Part shown: positions 7,429 through 16,739 of the stretch, piece by piece
Layout of the letters: the number at the start of each line of letters is the position of its first letter
How positions within the stretch are numbered: the first letter of the stretch is position 1
Source of the DNA: Okeania sp. SIO3I5
GTDB taxonomy: Bacteria; Cyanobacteriota; Cyanobacteriia; Cyanobacteriales; Microcoleaceae
DNA length: 37,103 bases
Direction: 5' to 3'
Assembly: GCF_010672085.1 (NCBI RefSeq)
Contig: NZ_JAAHHT010000077.1
Coordinates: forward strand, 1-37,103
Position numbers and translations under genes: made by a program
Notes under the pieces: model-generated
Databases searched by the model: none
Told to the model about the DNA's origin: nothing
The model's input: only the letters and a program-made list of their open reading frames with translations

Positions 7429-9060
7429 ATGCTCCAGATAAATATGCTTAAGTGGTTACAAGAACCTACTGAAACCACAGAATTATTAATAGAGCAGCTA
7501 CTAGATATTGGTGTAGCTTTGTCTGACACTCATAATTTGGGTGAATTATTAAATTTGATATTATCCAAAAGTCGGGAAATAACTTGTAGTGATGCGGGTA
7601 GTATTTATTTAGTAGATGAAGTAGATAATAAACAAAAGAAGTTACTGTTTAAGGCAGCCCAAAATGATTCTTTTCCCGAACTAGCTTTTCAGGAACTACG
7701 ATTAGCTATGACAGATGAAAGTTTGACTGGGTATGTTGCATTAACTGGTCAAACTTTAAATTTACTTGATGTTTACAATCTTCCTGATAATACTCCCTAT
7801 AAGTTTGATAAAAGTTTTGATAATAAAATAGGTTATCGTACTTGTTCAGTCTTAATTTTACCAATACAAAACCGACATCAGGAAATTATTGGAGTGCTTC
7901 AGCTAATTAATCGTAAGGTTGAATCTAATGTTGTACTAACAAAAGAAAATGCCAAAGAATTAACTCAGCCATATTCAAAATGGGAAGAGAGAATATTAAT
8001 TTCTCTAGCTTCTCAAGCTGCTATATCTATAGAGAGAAATTATCTACAAGAAAATATAGAAAATTTATTTGAGGGTTTTGTCAAAGCATCAGTACAAGCG
8101 ATAGAAGCAAGAGATCATTGCACATCAGGTCATTCAGAGCGAGTAGCCAAATTAACTGTAGGACTGTGTGAAGAAGTAAATATGATTACTAATGGAGTAT
8201 TATCGCCGATATATTTTAGTAATCAGCAAATTAAAGAAATCCGTTATGCAGCCCTGTTACATGATTTTGGTAAAATAGGTGTGCCAGAGGCTATTTTAAC
8301 AAAACGCAAAAAATTATATCAAGAACAATTAGAGCTAATCCAACAAAGATTTTCTGTAGCCCAACGTACTTTAGAAATGGAATCGGCTCAAACTAAGTAC
8401 AAATATTTACTTGAACATTTATCAGGTATATCTCAACTACATACTCAAGAAAATTGTCCTTTGTGCGAAAAAATTCAAAATTTAGATTTAGAACTAGAAA
8501 CAGCAATTGGTCAGTTAAACAACTATTGGCAAACAATACTAACAGCTAACGAGCCTACAGTTCTAGCAGAAGAACCACTGAAGCAACTACAGGAAATATC
8601 ACTTTATACCTACAAAGATGTAGATGGTCAAATTAAACCTTTGATTACACCAGATGAAATGGCTCAACTTACAGTTCCTAGGGGCAACTTGACTCCTATA
8701 GAACGACAAGCAATTGAGGCTCATGTAACAGATTCTTACAAATTTTTAAAGCAGATTCCCTGGACAAAAAATCTACAGAAGATACCAGAAATTGCTTATG
8801 GACACCATGAGAAGTTGGACGGTAGTGGTTATCCTAGGGGACTAAAGGAAAATGAAATTTCTATTCAAACTCAGATAATAGTTATCGCAGATATATACGA
8901 TGCTTTAACGGCTGGCGATCGCCCATATAAACAAGGCTTACCTGTAGAAGTTGCTCTCGGAATTATGCGTTCTGAAGCAGCCCAGAATAAAATTAACAGC
9001 CATTTCTTGGAACTATTTGAACAAAAGCAAGTATACTCGATACTAGGACATATTCATTAA
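7429..9060 (+). CDS. GAF domain / HD-GYP domain protein, probable c-di-GMP phosphodiesterase
   Basis: A 543-residue cytoplasmic signalling protein with no membrane segment. The N-terminal part (about 20-205) reads as a GAF sensor, with DAGSIYLVDE, CSVLILPIQN and IGVLQLINRK. The C-terminal part is HD-GYP, a metal-dependent cyclic-di-GMP hydrolase: H235 in SGHSERV, H278-D279 in LLHDFGKIG, H432, H459-H460 in HHEKLDGSGYP, then IADIYDALTAGDRPY. The metal ligands look complete. About 180 residues separate the HD pair from the HHE motif, whereas roughly 60-65 is usual for the family, so an insertion of some 115 residues with a C343-x-x-C346 pair (CPLC) interrupts the domain. The start is ATG 7429; ATG 7444 is equally possible, as neither has a clear ribosome site. 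No operon partner. Confidence 0.9.
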   Translation: MLQINMLKWLQEPTETTELLIEQLLDIGVALSDTHNLGELLNLILSKSREITCSDAGSIYLVDEVDNKQKKLLFKAAQNDSFPELAFQELRLAMTDESLTGYVALTGQTLNLLDVYNLPDNTPYKFDKSFDNKIGYRTCSVLILPIQNRHQEIIGVLQLINRKVESNVVLTKENAKELTQPYSKWEERILISLASQAAISIERNYLQENIENLFEGFVKASVQAIEARDHCTSGHSERVAKLTVGLCEEVNMITNGVLSPIYFSNQQIKEIRYAALLHDFGKIGVPEAILTKRKKLYQEQLELIQQRFSVAQRTLEMESAQTKYKYLLEHLSGISQLHTQENCPLCEKIQNLDLELETAIGQLNNYWQTILTANEPTVLAEEPLKQLQEISLYTYKDVDGQIKPLITPDEMAQLTVPRGNLTPIERQAIEAHVTDSYKFLKQIPWTKNLQKIPEIAYGHHEKLDGSGYPRGLKENEISIQTQIIVIADIYDALTAGDRPYKQGLPVEVALGIMRSEAAQNKINSHFLELFEQKQVYSILGHIH

Positions 9061-9886
9061 TGGATAATGGATAATTATATCTCCCTTTTAGAGCTATACT
9101 TGAGACGCATCTTTTTTAACAAATCACTTGACAAAATAGACTCGTTATGCTTGAGTTTTGGAGAGGCTTTTTGAGGAGAAAAAGTATATTACATTTTTTT
9201 AAGGAATTAAGTAGGGATTGCTGATTAAATATTAAAGCATTTACAGATAAGGACTTCAACATTTTTAAGCCCTTAAAAAATGCTTCGTTTTCAGTTGAAA
9301 ACTCTCAGAAAGTTTAGCATTTTGGGTAAGAATTGGGCATAAAAATTACTCCCGTACGGACGTTTTTGTTATGCAACGTCCCTACCCACTCCCCTATTCC
9401 CTAGCTCTCCACATCAAGGTCTTAAAAATTTTGAAAAAAGGTTGTTGATACAAAAAAATTGTGATAGTCTGTCAATCATCTACTTAACTTATTTATATGG
9501 ACAGGCTGTTGCTTTTATAGCGATCAGCTTGGAATATTATTCAAAAGTAATTCCTGCTCTCTTTGACCAAGGATAAAGGGTTTGCGGTTTAACTATGTGG
9601 TGCTTGATCCACTCGCGTTTGACTAGACTTTCAGACCTTTGAGTAACTTTAGTTGAGTGGTATAGCTAAAATCTTAATGTAAAAAATCTAAAAAATTTGT
9701 AGTAAAGGTCATAAAAGATTCTGTTTGTGCTATAAAAAAGTCGAACAAATATCAAAATTTGTTCTAGGGTGGGAATTATTTTAATATTGCTGGAAGCCAA
9801 CCTGATTCTAGAAAGATATATCTGGACTCCGATCAAAAATTGGAGTAGGTTTTGTAACCCACAAATTTAACTTTCCTGGCGGGAAG
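9061..9886. other. Intergenic region without recognisable genes
   Basis: I see no coding frame, tRNA or clear terminator. A short segment around 9353-9395 (gtacggacgt and aacgtccctac) resembles the palindrome at 14907-14932. Otherwise it is AT-rich and unassigned. Confidence 0.5.
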
Positions 9887-10140
9887 TCCCGCGCTCTCCA
9901 TCCCCCCTAACCCCCCGTGCATAGGGGGGAGGGGGAGCGTCGGGATGAAAGCCTAGGTCTGGATTCGGATACCTTCATAAGCTAAAGGAATGTTGCCCAA
10001 GACACAAGCTAGGAGCATTTTGTTATTGTAAAAGTCAAAACAGGGGGAGGACATCACCTCTGTCATGCGCAGCGGTCAGGGTTTCCCAGACGCTCAGAAT
10101 CCCGCGTTGTCCCGTAAGGGCAACGTCGGGAGTATGTCAA
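9887..10140 (+). mobile_element. Gene-less IS605-like element (left and right ends)
   Basis: The left hairpin at 9887-9945 (tcccgcgctctcc paired with the gggggagcgtcggga side) is nearly identical to the left end of the complete element at 24002-24056. A right-end hairpin, tcccgcgttg with caacgtcggga, ends in gtatgtcaa at 10140. Nothing coding lies between, so it appears to be a deleted, non-autonomous copy. Confidence 0.6.
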
Positions 10141-10369
10141 AACTAGGCGTCTTGTTCTTATCAGCAAGACAATACCTGGAACAGCCATTACTTTAACTGG
10201 TGATGCTATACAGATTCTTGGTTATGTACCCGCCAAGTCTCATAAATACTGTATAAAAGAAGACCTTTGTCGAAACTCCTTCAGTTGAGAGCTGAACAAG
10301 GGAAGCTTATCTTTCAATGAGCAGCTTAAACTTGAAGGCACAGATAAGGGTCTATAAGAATTCTTCATA

Positions 10370-10546
10370 AGTCGCGGGAGGGCATTCTGAGACAAAAAAC
10401 GGACGTGGAGGCAAGCGTAACCCACCCCCATCCCCTCCTGGGAGGGTAGTAAGAGGGGTGGGTGCAGCAGCCAATGAAAGGTCAACTCACCGAGGAGCTA
10501 CGGCTCGGTAGGAAGCCCCGTACCTTTAGGTCGGGGAGGATGTCAA
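10370..10546 (+). mobile_element. IS605-like right-end remnant interrupted by a REP-like repeat
   Basis: The cggacgtggaggcaagcgt block resembles the tnpB tail near 25338. It is split by the palindromic repeat at 10420-10463, then resumes as aaaggtcaactcaccgagg and ends with a hairpin and tcggggaggatgtcaa at 10531-10546. The start is approximate. The segment 10141-10370 between the two remnants has no recognised content. Confidence 0.5.
10420..10463. repeat. REP-like palindromic repeat, copy 2
   Basis: The ends acccacccc and ggggtgggt are exact inverted repeats. The body matches 847-889. Both copies sit inside decayed transposons. Confidence 0.75.
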
Positions 10547-10586
10547 AAACTTTATAAAGCAATATTGGTGTGAGGATGAGGGGAAA

Positions 10587-12500
10587 ATGTCAAAAATATT
10601 CTGGAATTGTCTACTATTTAGCCCAGCAGTCTTAGGAGCAACTCTTGTTGCATCCTCAACTGCTGTGGCGATTGACAGTCAACCAACTAATACAGTTATT
10701 CAGCCTCAAGCTGCAACAACTGAAAATTTATCAACAAATATAATAGATACACAGGGAACTGAACTATTAGCTCAAGTTACTGGAACCAATTCGGCTAATT
10801 CTGTTGCTAATACACCAGCAACTACCATACGACAAATTAACCGCTATGGTAGAGAAGGTCGCAATCTTCGTCAACCAGGTCTTCGTAATATTACGAGAAG
10901 TCGGAGGCGAAAGGGACAAGTTACTTCTGTATCCCAACTTTCTGATGTTCAACCTACAGATTGGGCATTTCAAGCACTACAGTCCTTAGTTGAGCGTTAT
11001 GGATGTATTGTTGGATATCCAGATGGTACTTACAGAGGCAACCGTGCCTTGACTCGTTTTGAATTTGCTGCTGGTGTTAATGCTTGCCTAGATAGAATTA
11101 CAGAACTTTTACAAGCAGCCATAGCAGATACAGTAACTAGAGAAGACTTAGCAATTCTGCAAAGGTTACAGGAAGAATTTTCTGCTGAATTAGCAATTCT
11201 CCGGGGTCGTGTTGATGCTCTAGAAGCTCGTGCTGCTGAATTGGAGGCCAATCAATTTTCCACAACTACTAAACTTAGAGGTGAGATAATTTTTGCCCTT
11301 GTTGATAACTTTGAAGACGAAGGGCGATTTGGAGCGTTCAGTGATAATGTCCAGGACGAAGACCAAACGGTATTTCAATATAGAGTACGTCTGAATTTCA
11401 ATACTAGCTTTTCTGGTGAAGACTTATTATTTACTAGGTTACAAGCAGGCAATGCTCAAGCATTTAACCAGAAAATAGCTGAGTCTGAAGGACAGCAAAC
11501 TTTTAATATTCTTGACCGCACAGATGATACGGTTCAGTTAGATAAGCTTTTCTACAAGTTCCCTGTCAGAGATAACATCAGGGTAACTATTGCTGCTAAT
11601 AAGGTAAGTTGGTACGACTTTGTTCCTACACTTAATCCTTACATGGAAGACTTTGATGGAGGAAGTGGTTCTCTCAGTTCTTTTGGTCAAAGGAACCCCA
11701 TCTATCGTTTAGGGGGGGGTAAAGGACTTGGAGTTGAGTATGATTTTGGTTGTAAAGACCAATATGCTTGTACCTATAGTCCGTTTGCTGTATCTTTTGG
11801 CTACTTAGCAGCAGAAGGTGAGAATCCTCGTGAAGGAGCAGGTCTGTTTAATGGAGATTATGCTGCACTGGCGCAACTAACGTTTACTCCCATCAGAAAT
11901 TTCCAAATTGGACTTACCTACAACAAAGGCTATTTTGGACCAGGAAACTTTGGATTTGATGATGGTGCAGCTACAGGTCTAGGTGATAGTGGTAGTTTAA
12001 ACAGTGGATTTGTGGGAACTGGTATTGCTAATAGTGTGTATGGTCTAAATGCTGGACTTAATGACCGCCGACCAGGTTCAGTTAATATTGCTAAGTCAGT
12101 TTCTACTAATGCTTATGGTGTAGAAATGTCTTGGCGAGCTGCTGATTGGGTAACCATTAATGGGTTTGGTATGTATCTTGATGGGAAGCTAATTGGCTTA
12201 GGTGATTTTGAAATATGGACTTATGGAACTACTATTGCTTTCCCTGATTTATTTAAGGAAGGTAGTTTAGGTGGTATTGTTGTAGGCCGGGAACCTTACT
12301 TGAATGATTTAGAAGTTCCTAATGGGTTAGCTTCAGGATTGCGAACAGATATGTCATGGCATCTTGAAGCATTCTATAAATATCAAGTTACAGATCACAT
12401 TTCAATTACTCCTGGTGTGACTGTAATTACAAATGCTAACCAAGATGATGATAATGATGAGTTAATTATTGGTACTATCAGAACTACGTTCCAGTTCTAG
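10587..12500 (+). CDS. SLH-domain outer-membrane porin (OprB / iron-uptake porin type)
   Basis: A 637-residue outer-membrane channel. Residues 1-29 are a signal peptide (LLFSPAVLGATLVASSTAVA). An SLH domain follows at about 115-185 (VSQLSDVQPTDWAFQALQSL through GYPDGTYRGNRALTRFEFAA) and would anchor the protein to peptidoglycan. A short coiled coil comes next (LRGRVDALEARAAELEANQ). From about residue 230 to the C-terminal phenylalanine (IGTIRTTFQF) is an OprB-type beta-barrel, rich in alternating hydrophobic strands. The order signal-SLH-coiled coil-barrel is the common major porin form of cyanobacteria, involved in solute and possibly iron uptake. GAGG lies about 10 bases upstream of the ATG. 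A small hairpin follows the stop. It has no operon partner. Confidence 0.93.
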   Translation: MSKIFWNCLLFSPAVLGATLVASSTAVAIDSQPTNTVIQPQAATTENLSTNIIDTQGTELLAQVTGTNSANSVANTPATTIRQINRYGREGRNLRQPGLRNITRSRRRKGQVTSVSQLSDVQPTDWAFQALQSLVERYGCIVGYPDGTYRGNRALTRFEFAAGVNACLDRITELLQAAIADTVTREDLAILQRLQEEFSAELAILRGRVDALEARAAELEANQFSTTTKLRGEIIFALVDNFEDEGRFGAFSDNVQDEDQTVFQYRVRLNFNTSFSGEDLLFTRLQAGNAQAFNQKIAESEGQQTFNILDRTDDTVQLDKLFYKFPVRDNIRVTIAANKVSWYDFVPTLNPYMEDFDGGSGSLSSFGQRNPIYRLGGGKGLGVEYDFGCKDQYACTYSPFAVSFGYLAAEGENPREGAGLFNGDYAALAQLTFTPIRNFQIGLTYNKGYFGPGNFGFDDGAATGLGDSGSLNSGFVGTGIANSVYGLNAGLNDRRPGSVNIAKSVSTNAYGVEMSWRAADWVTINGFGMYLDGKLIGLGDFEIWTYGTTIAFPDLFKEGSLGGIVVGREPYLNDLEVPNGLASGLRTDMSWHLEAFYKYQVTDHISITPGVTVITNANQDDDNDELIIGTIRTTFQF

Positions 12501-12518
12501 TGGTTAGTTGAAAAAGTT

Positions 12519-12541
12519 AGGGTGGTATTTGCCACCCTTTA
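12519..12541 (+). terminator. Probable terminator of the porin gene
   Basis: A 7-bp stem, agggtgg with ccaccct, loop tatttg, starts 19 bases after the stop. The T-run is short (TTTAA), so it is a weak candidate. Confidence 0.55.
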
Positions 12542-12543
12542 AG

Positions 12544-12576
12544 GAAGTCAGAAGTCAGAAGTCAGAAGTCAGAAGT
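12544..12576. repeat. Tandem heptamer (gaagtca, about 4.7 copies)
   Basis: Perfect head-to-tail heptamers directly after the porin terminator. Confidence 0.9.
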
Positions 12577-13895
12577 TATCTTTGTAATGGGGATTTGATC
12601 AAGTCTCCAAAAATATTTCGCCGATCTTGATCGGGTTTTAGACCCAATTAGTTTGATAAATTAATGGAATAGGACTTATGAACGCCGAACCCAGAAAGCA
12701 AATTTTTGCCTAGATCAATATATTATTCAAACCAAAGATTGATCTTAGTAACTGAATTTTTTTGCTTAAGTTATATACAGTTAAATATGCTATTTGGTAG
12801 AAGTTAACACTCAGAAGTTGAACAACTGAAATAGAAATAATTTTAAGTTTATCCTAGCTATTATTCGATTATTGAAAATTTATGGTAGTAGTGTAGAAGT
12901 AATAATGTTCGCTCTCAAAATTTAAGTAGTTGCTAAACACTGTTTCCTGAAAACCTGTTAATTAGTAGTATTTTTTTGACCAGTTAAGTCCTGCCTTTCT
13001 CTACAAGAAATCACTACATATACATAACTACGAAGTTTATTTTATTTAGGATTACCACAGCTACAGATAATTCTAAAATTTAGGTTTTTTTTGTTGATAA
13101 GGTATAAAGTTTTAGGAACTTAGGGAATATGGGGGAGAGAAAAGAAGTTAATATTAAACTGTACCTTAACACCCTAAAAATTGGTATGATGAAAAATTTA
13201 AGCATCTTATCTAATTAGAGTGGTTTAAAAGTGTGAATAATTTAATGTATTGGTTTTAATAAAAAAATTATACTAATGAGTAGTTGTGCAAAATTAATTA
13301 CACATATTTAGCAATAGGAATATATACTAAAAAAGCCAAATAAATATTGATGAGATTATGAGATTTATTAGAGATTTCAATCCAGAAATTAGAAAGTTTT
13401 GAGAAAGAATGACACCGAACAGCTTACTTAAATATCTCAAAAAAGTGATTGATAATTTAGGAACAAAATAGGTAATTAATTTTGCTTATGCACTTAGTAT
13501 ATTATTTATTGTATTTAAAATTAACTTAATAGCAACGGCAAGATAGATCATCTTAGAAAGATAAAGAAAAAGCAAAGATGTATTGATTGGTCAAAATCAG
13601 TACATAATTTCTCTCTAAACTAAAGCAATCATAACTAGATATTGGGTTTCTATCGAAAAATTATACCTAAGTCTCTCAAGAGTGATTTGGACTATAAAGG
13701 CAATTAAGCTTATGGTTGAGGTCTGAATACTTACGATTAAGTAATAATTTTCTATCATGTTACACCAATTTGAATAATTCCTGCAAAGTACAAGACTTTT
13801 TGAGAAAGACTTGTAGGATCTTATTTGTCATATTCCTTTTTCAAATAAGTATTATTCGTAGAACCCTAAACCTTAAGATTAGTGATAAATATATC
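12577..13895. other. Long intergenic region with no recognised feature
   Basis: About 1.3 kb of AT-rich sequence upstream of the cysteine synthase gene. Frames on both strands are short and unlike known proteins. No tRNA, clear terminator or inverted element was found. The in-frame extension of cysK from 13716 lies here and is judged non-coding. Confidence 0.5.
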
Positions 13896-14858
13896 ATGCG
13901 TATTGCTCATAATATTACAGAATTAGTAGGCCGTACTCCCCTAGTACAATTAAATCGTATTCCTCAAACAGAAGGTTGTTTAGCCAAAATAGTAGTAAAG
14001 CTAGAAGGCATGAACCCTGCTGCTTCAGTTAAAGATCGTATTGGTGTAAATATGATTAATGTAGCGGAGCGCGAAGGTTTAATTGGACCAGGAAAAACAA
14101 CTTTGGTTGAACCAACTTCTGGAAATACAGGTATTGCTTTGGCAATGGTAGCTGCTGCTAGGGGTTACAAGTTAATTTTGACCATGCCAGAAACAATGAG
14201 TATGGAGCGTCGTGCTATGTTACGCGCTTATGGAGCAGAGTTAGTGTTAACTCCAGGTAGTGACGGTATGAAAGGTGCTATTTCCAAAGCACAAGAACTT
14301 GTGGATTCAACTCCTAAAACATATTATATGTTACAGCAATTTCAGAATCCAGCTAATCCAGAAATTCATAGCAAGACTACGGCGCTAGAAATATGGGAAG
14401 ATACAGATGGTAAGGTGGATATTCTGGTGGCTGGCGTTGGTACTGGTGGGACAGTTACCGGGGTGGCAGAGACTATTAAGGCAAGAAAGCCTGAGTTTCA
14501 AGCGATCGCTGTTGAACCTTCTAATAGTCCGGTATTGTCTGGTGGAAAACCAGGGCCACATAAAATTCAGGGAATAGGAGCTGGTTTTGTGCCAGATGTT
14601 TTGGATACGAAGATTATTGATGAGATAATTCAGGTTCCTGATAGTGAGGCGATCGCTTTTGGCCGTCGTATAGCGAAGGAAGAAGGTATTTTATCTGGTA
14701 TTTCTACGGGAGCTGCTCTTTGTGCGGCGATCGAAGTGGGTAAGCGTCCAGAGAATGATGGGAAGTTAATTGTGATGATTCAGCCTAGTTTTGGGGAGCG
14801 TTATTTAAGTACCCCATTGTTTCAAGAAGCAGAACCAACTATGGCCACGGTAGGTTAG
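13896..14858 (+). CDS. cysK: Cysteine synthase A (O-acetylserine thiol-lyase)
   Basis: A 320-residue PLP enzyme that makes cysteine from O-acetylserine and sulfide, the last step of sulfate assimilation. The Schiff-base lysine is K46 in [17 protein letters not shown] (74-79) binds the substrate carboxylate, GTGGT (182-186) binds the PLP phosphate, and SGISTGAA (267-274) completes the cofactor pocket. I place the start at ATG 13896 ([20 protein letters not shown]), which gives the normal family length. A longer frame upstream adds 60 residues with no family similarity. No ribosome site is obvious. It stands alone, with no cysE or sulfate-transport gene nearby. Confidence 0.95.
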   Translation: MRIAHNITELVGRTPLVQLNRIPQTEGCLAKIVVKLEGMNPAASVKDRIGVNMINVAEREGLIGPGKTTLVEPTSGNTGIALAMVAAARGYKLILTMPETMSMERRAMLRAYGAELVLTPGSDGMKGAISKAQELVDSTPKTYYMLQQFQNPANPEIHSKTTALEIWEDTDGKVDILVAGVGTGGTVTGVAETIKARKPEFQAIAVEPSNSPVLSGGKPGPHKIQGIGAGFVPDVLDTKIIDEIIQVPDSEAIAFGRRIAKEEGILSGISTGAALCAAIEVGKRPENDGKLIVMIQPSFGERYLSTPLFQEAEPTMATVG

Positions 14859-14906
14859 ATACTTAGGGTTTGCTGAAAAATTCTTTTTAAGAGGTGGGGG
14901 AGTGGA

Positions 14907-14932
14907 TAGGGACGTTATGTGTAACGTCCCTA
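14907..14932. repeat. Perfect palindrome downstream of cysK
   Basis: tagggacgtta and taacgtcccta form an 11-bp stem with a 4-base loop. No T-run follows, so it may be a repeat rather than a terminator. Forty bases upstream, agggtttgctgaaaaa (near 14868) matches one end of the 245-bp TIR elements. Confidence 0.6.
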
Positions 14933-14969
14933 CAGAGTGGAAAATGTCTGTGGAGGCGATGGGTTGGGG

Positions 14970-15076
14970 ACAAGTCGTAAGATTTGTCTAGATGGCAGTT
15001 TGAGAAGCAGAAAACCCAAGGCGTGAGTTTTGAGAATCTCCCGATCAATCAAAGATTATGTCGGGAGAGGATGTCA
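14970..15076 (+). mobile_element. Solo IS605-like right end
   Basis: gagaagcagaaaacccaagg is followed by aatctcccgatc, then the other hairpin arm and gtcgggagaggatgtcaa, ending at 15076. This resembles the right end at 25482 without any left end or tnpB. It lies 50 bases before the J-domain gene. Confidence 0.5.
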
Positions 15077-15125
15077 ATGATAGTCGCTATATTTATTATT
15101 GTAGTTATTAAATAGAAATGGCTCA

Positions 15126-15794
15126 ATGGTAACTTCCAACTATTATAAAACCTTAGATGTTAATCCCACTGCAACTCAGGGAGAAATTAGACAAGCATAT
15201 CGTCGTTTAGTTAAATTATTTCACCCAGATACAAATACAGAAGTAGCAAACCATGAACGTATTATTAGTATTAATGAAGCTTATGAAGTATTAGGCGATC
15301 CTCAACGAAGGAAATCTTACGATCGCCAACTTAATCAGAATTATCAGAGATATAGAAATATTAGTCAAGATTACCAGAAGCATCATAAAAGAAGGCAAAA
15401 TGTTGACGAAGATTTGCAAAAATGGATAAATAATGTCTACAAACCAGTTAACAAAATTATAATTCAAATACTAAAACCTCTAAAAAGTGAAATTGATGAT
15501 TTAGCTGCAGATCCATTTGACGACGAATTACTTGAATCTTTTCAGGATTATTTAGAAACTTCTCGAAATCTACTTAAAAAAGCTCATAACTTATTTAATT
15601 CTCAGCCAAACCCATCTAATTTTGCTGGAGTAGCAGCTCATTTATATTATTGTTTAAATCAAGTTAGCGATGGAATAGAAGATTTAGAATTATTTACTCT
15701 AAATTACGATGATTCTTATCTACATACAGGTCAAGAACTATTTAGAATTGCTGATAGATTGCGTCAGGAAGCACAAGCAGCAATAAAACAATAA
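15126..15794 (+). CDS. J-domain protein with helical C-terminus
   Basis: A 222-residue Hsp40-type cochaperone. Residues 5-68 are a J domain with YYKTLDVNPTATQGEIRQAY, the invariant H33-P34-D35 and the NEAYEVLGDPQRRKSYD end, so it should stimulate a DnaK ATPase. There is no Gly/Phe region, zinc finger or DnaJ C-terminal substrate domain. Residues 80-222 are charged and look all-helical (type III/C-class J protein). Client and partner are unknown. The start ATG is supported by direct entry into the J domain. A second J-domain gene lies at 25583. Confidence 0.88.
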   Translation: MVTSNYYKTLDVNPTATQGEIRQAYRRLVKLFHPDTNTEVANHERIISINEAYEVLGDPQRRKSYDRQLNQNYQRYRNISQDYQKHHKRRQNVDEDLQKWINNVYKPVNKIIIQILKPLKSEIDDLAADPFDDELLESFQDYLETSRNLLKKAHNLFNSQPNPSNFAGVAAHLYYCLNQVSDGIEDLELFTLNYDDSYLHTGQELFRIADRLRQEAQAAIKQ

Positions 15795-16091
15795 AATAAA
15801 AGGTCTAGCTGAAGTCATACCGTTTCATGGAAATCAAAAGTAAAAAGTAAGATTTTATAAGCTAAAAACTTTGACAATACAATCGTTTTAGGCAATGATT
15901 TTATATTTAAAGTTTGAAACTATTTGTGGCATTCTTAAAGTGAATTTGTATCAGAAGTTAAATTTGCAGCATAGACTAAATTTACAACTTTGAAAATTTC
16001 TTAATGGTAATGCTGACTGCTATATTTATAAGTTTTTATAAGTGATACAAATTATCGAAAGTAGGTAGAGAGATAATGCCTTTAAAATATA

Positions 16092-16737
16092 TTCTTAAAC
16101 TGACTTATAAATTTCTATTTTTACCATTACTAACGGGTGCATCTCATATTTGCCAAAATACTTTTTTCCTATTCCCAAATCTGCTGTTCCCAGTTAAGTG
16201 TTCCCTGTTCCCTATGCATCAATAAATTTTTGGCTTTCTTCTTGCATTGAGATGCACCCTTACTAACATTGACTTTTCTGATGATTGTACATCTATATAT
16301 TAAGTTTCCATTTACTTTTTATAATTGATATAAAATTCTAGTAATGGGTGGAAGTTCTATGAAATAGACTTCTCCAAAAATAAAAAATAAAACCAATTAT
16401 TATCCATAAATTATCAATAAATTATCAATTACTCCTACCTATTCCCTATTCCCTTTATCAATTCTCGAAAATACTCAAACTGACTTATAAATTTCTATTT
16501 TTACCATTCCTGAAATTGAATTTTCTTATGATTATACATCTATATATTAAGTCTCCAGTCACTTTTGATAATTGATATAAAATTCTAGTAATGGCTGGAA
16601 GTTATATGAAATAGACTTCACCAAAAATCAAAAATAAAACCAATTATTATCCATAAATTATCAATTACTCCTACCTATTCCCTGTTCCCTATTCCCTATT
16701 CCCTGTTCCCTGTTCCCTGTTCCCTGTTCCCTGTTCC
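16092..16737. repeat. Tandem duplication of about 250 bp with heptamer tail
   Basis: Copy 1 (about 16092-16460) and copy 2 (about 16475-16737) share actgacttataaatttctat, tacatctatatattaagt, taaaattctagtaatgg and gaaatagactt in the same order. Copy 1 also carries the MITE at 16135-16259. Copy 2 ends in eight or nine ttccct(a/g) heptamers (16676-16737) that abut the stop codon of the channel gene. The stretch 15795-16091 has no feature. Confidence 0.8.
16135..16259. mobile_element. 125-bp MITE with 8-bp target duplication
   Basis: Perfect 12-bp inverted ends gggtgcatctca and tgagatgcaccc are flanked by the direct repeat ttactaac (16127-16134 and 16260-16267). The neighbouring duplicate copy lacks the insert and reads straight through the equivalent site. 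The transposase family is not assignable from this alone. Confidence 0.85.
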
Positions 16738-16739
16738 AT

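Noticed and set aside
13716-13895. N-terminal extension of cysteine synthase
   Set aside because: No family similarity, and the ATG at 13896 gives the normal 320-residue enzyme.
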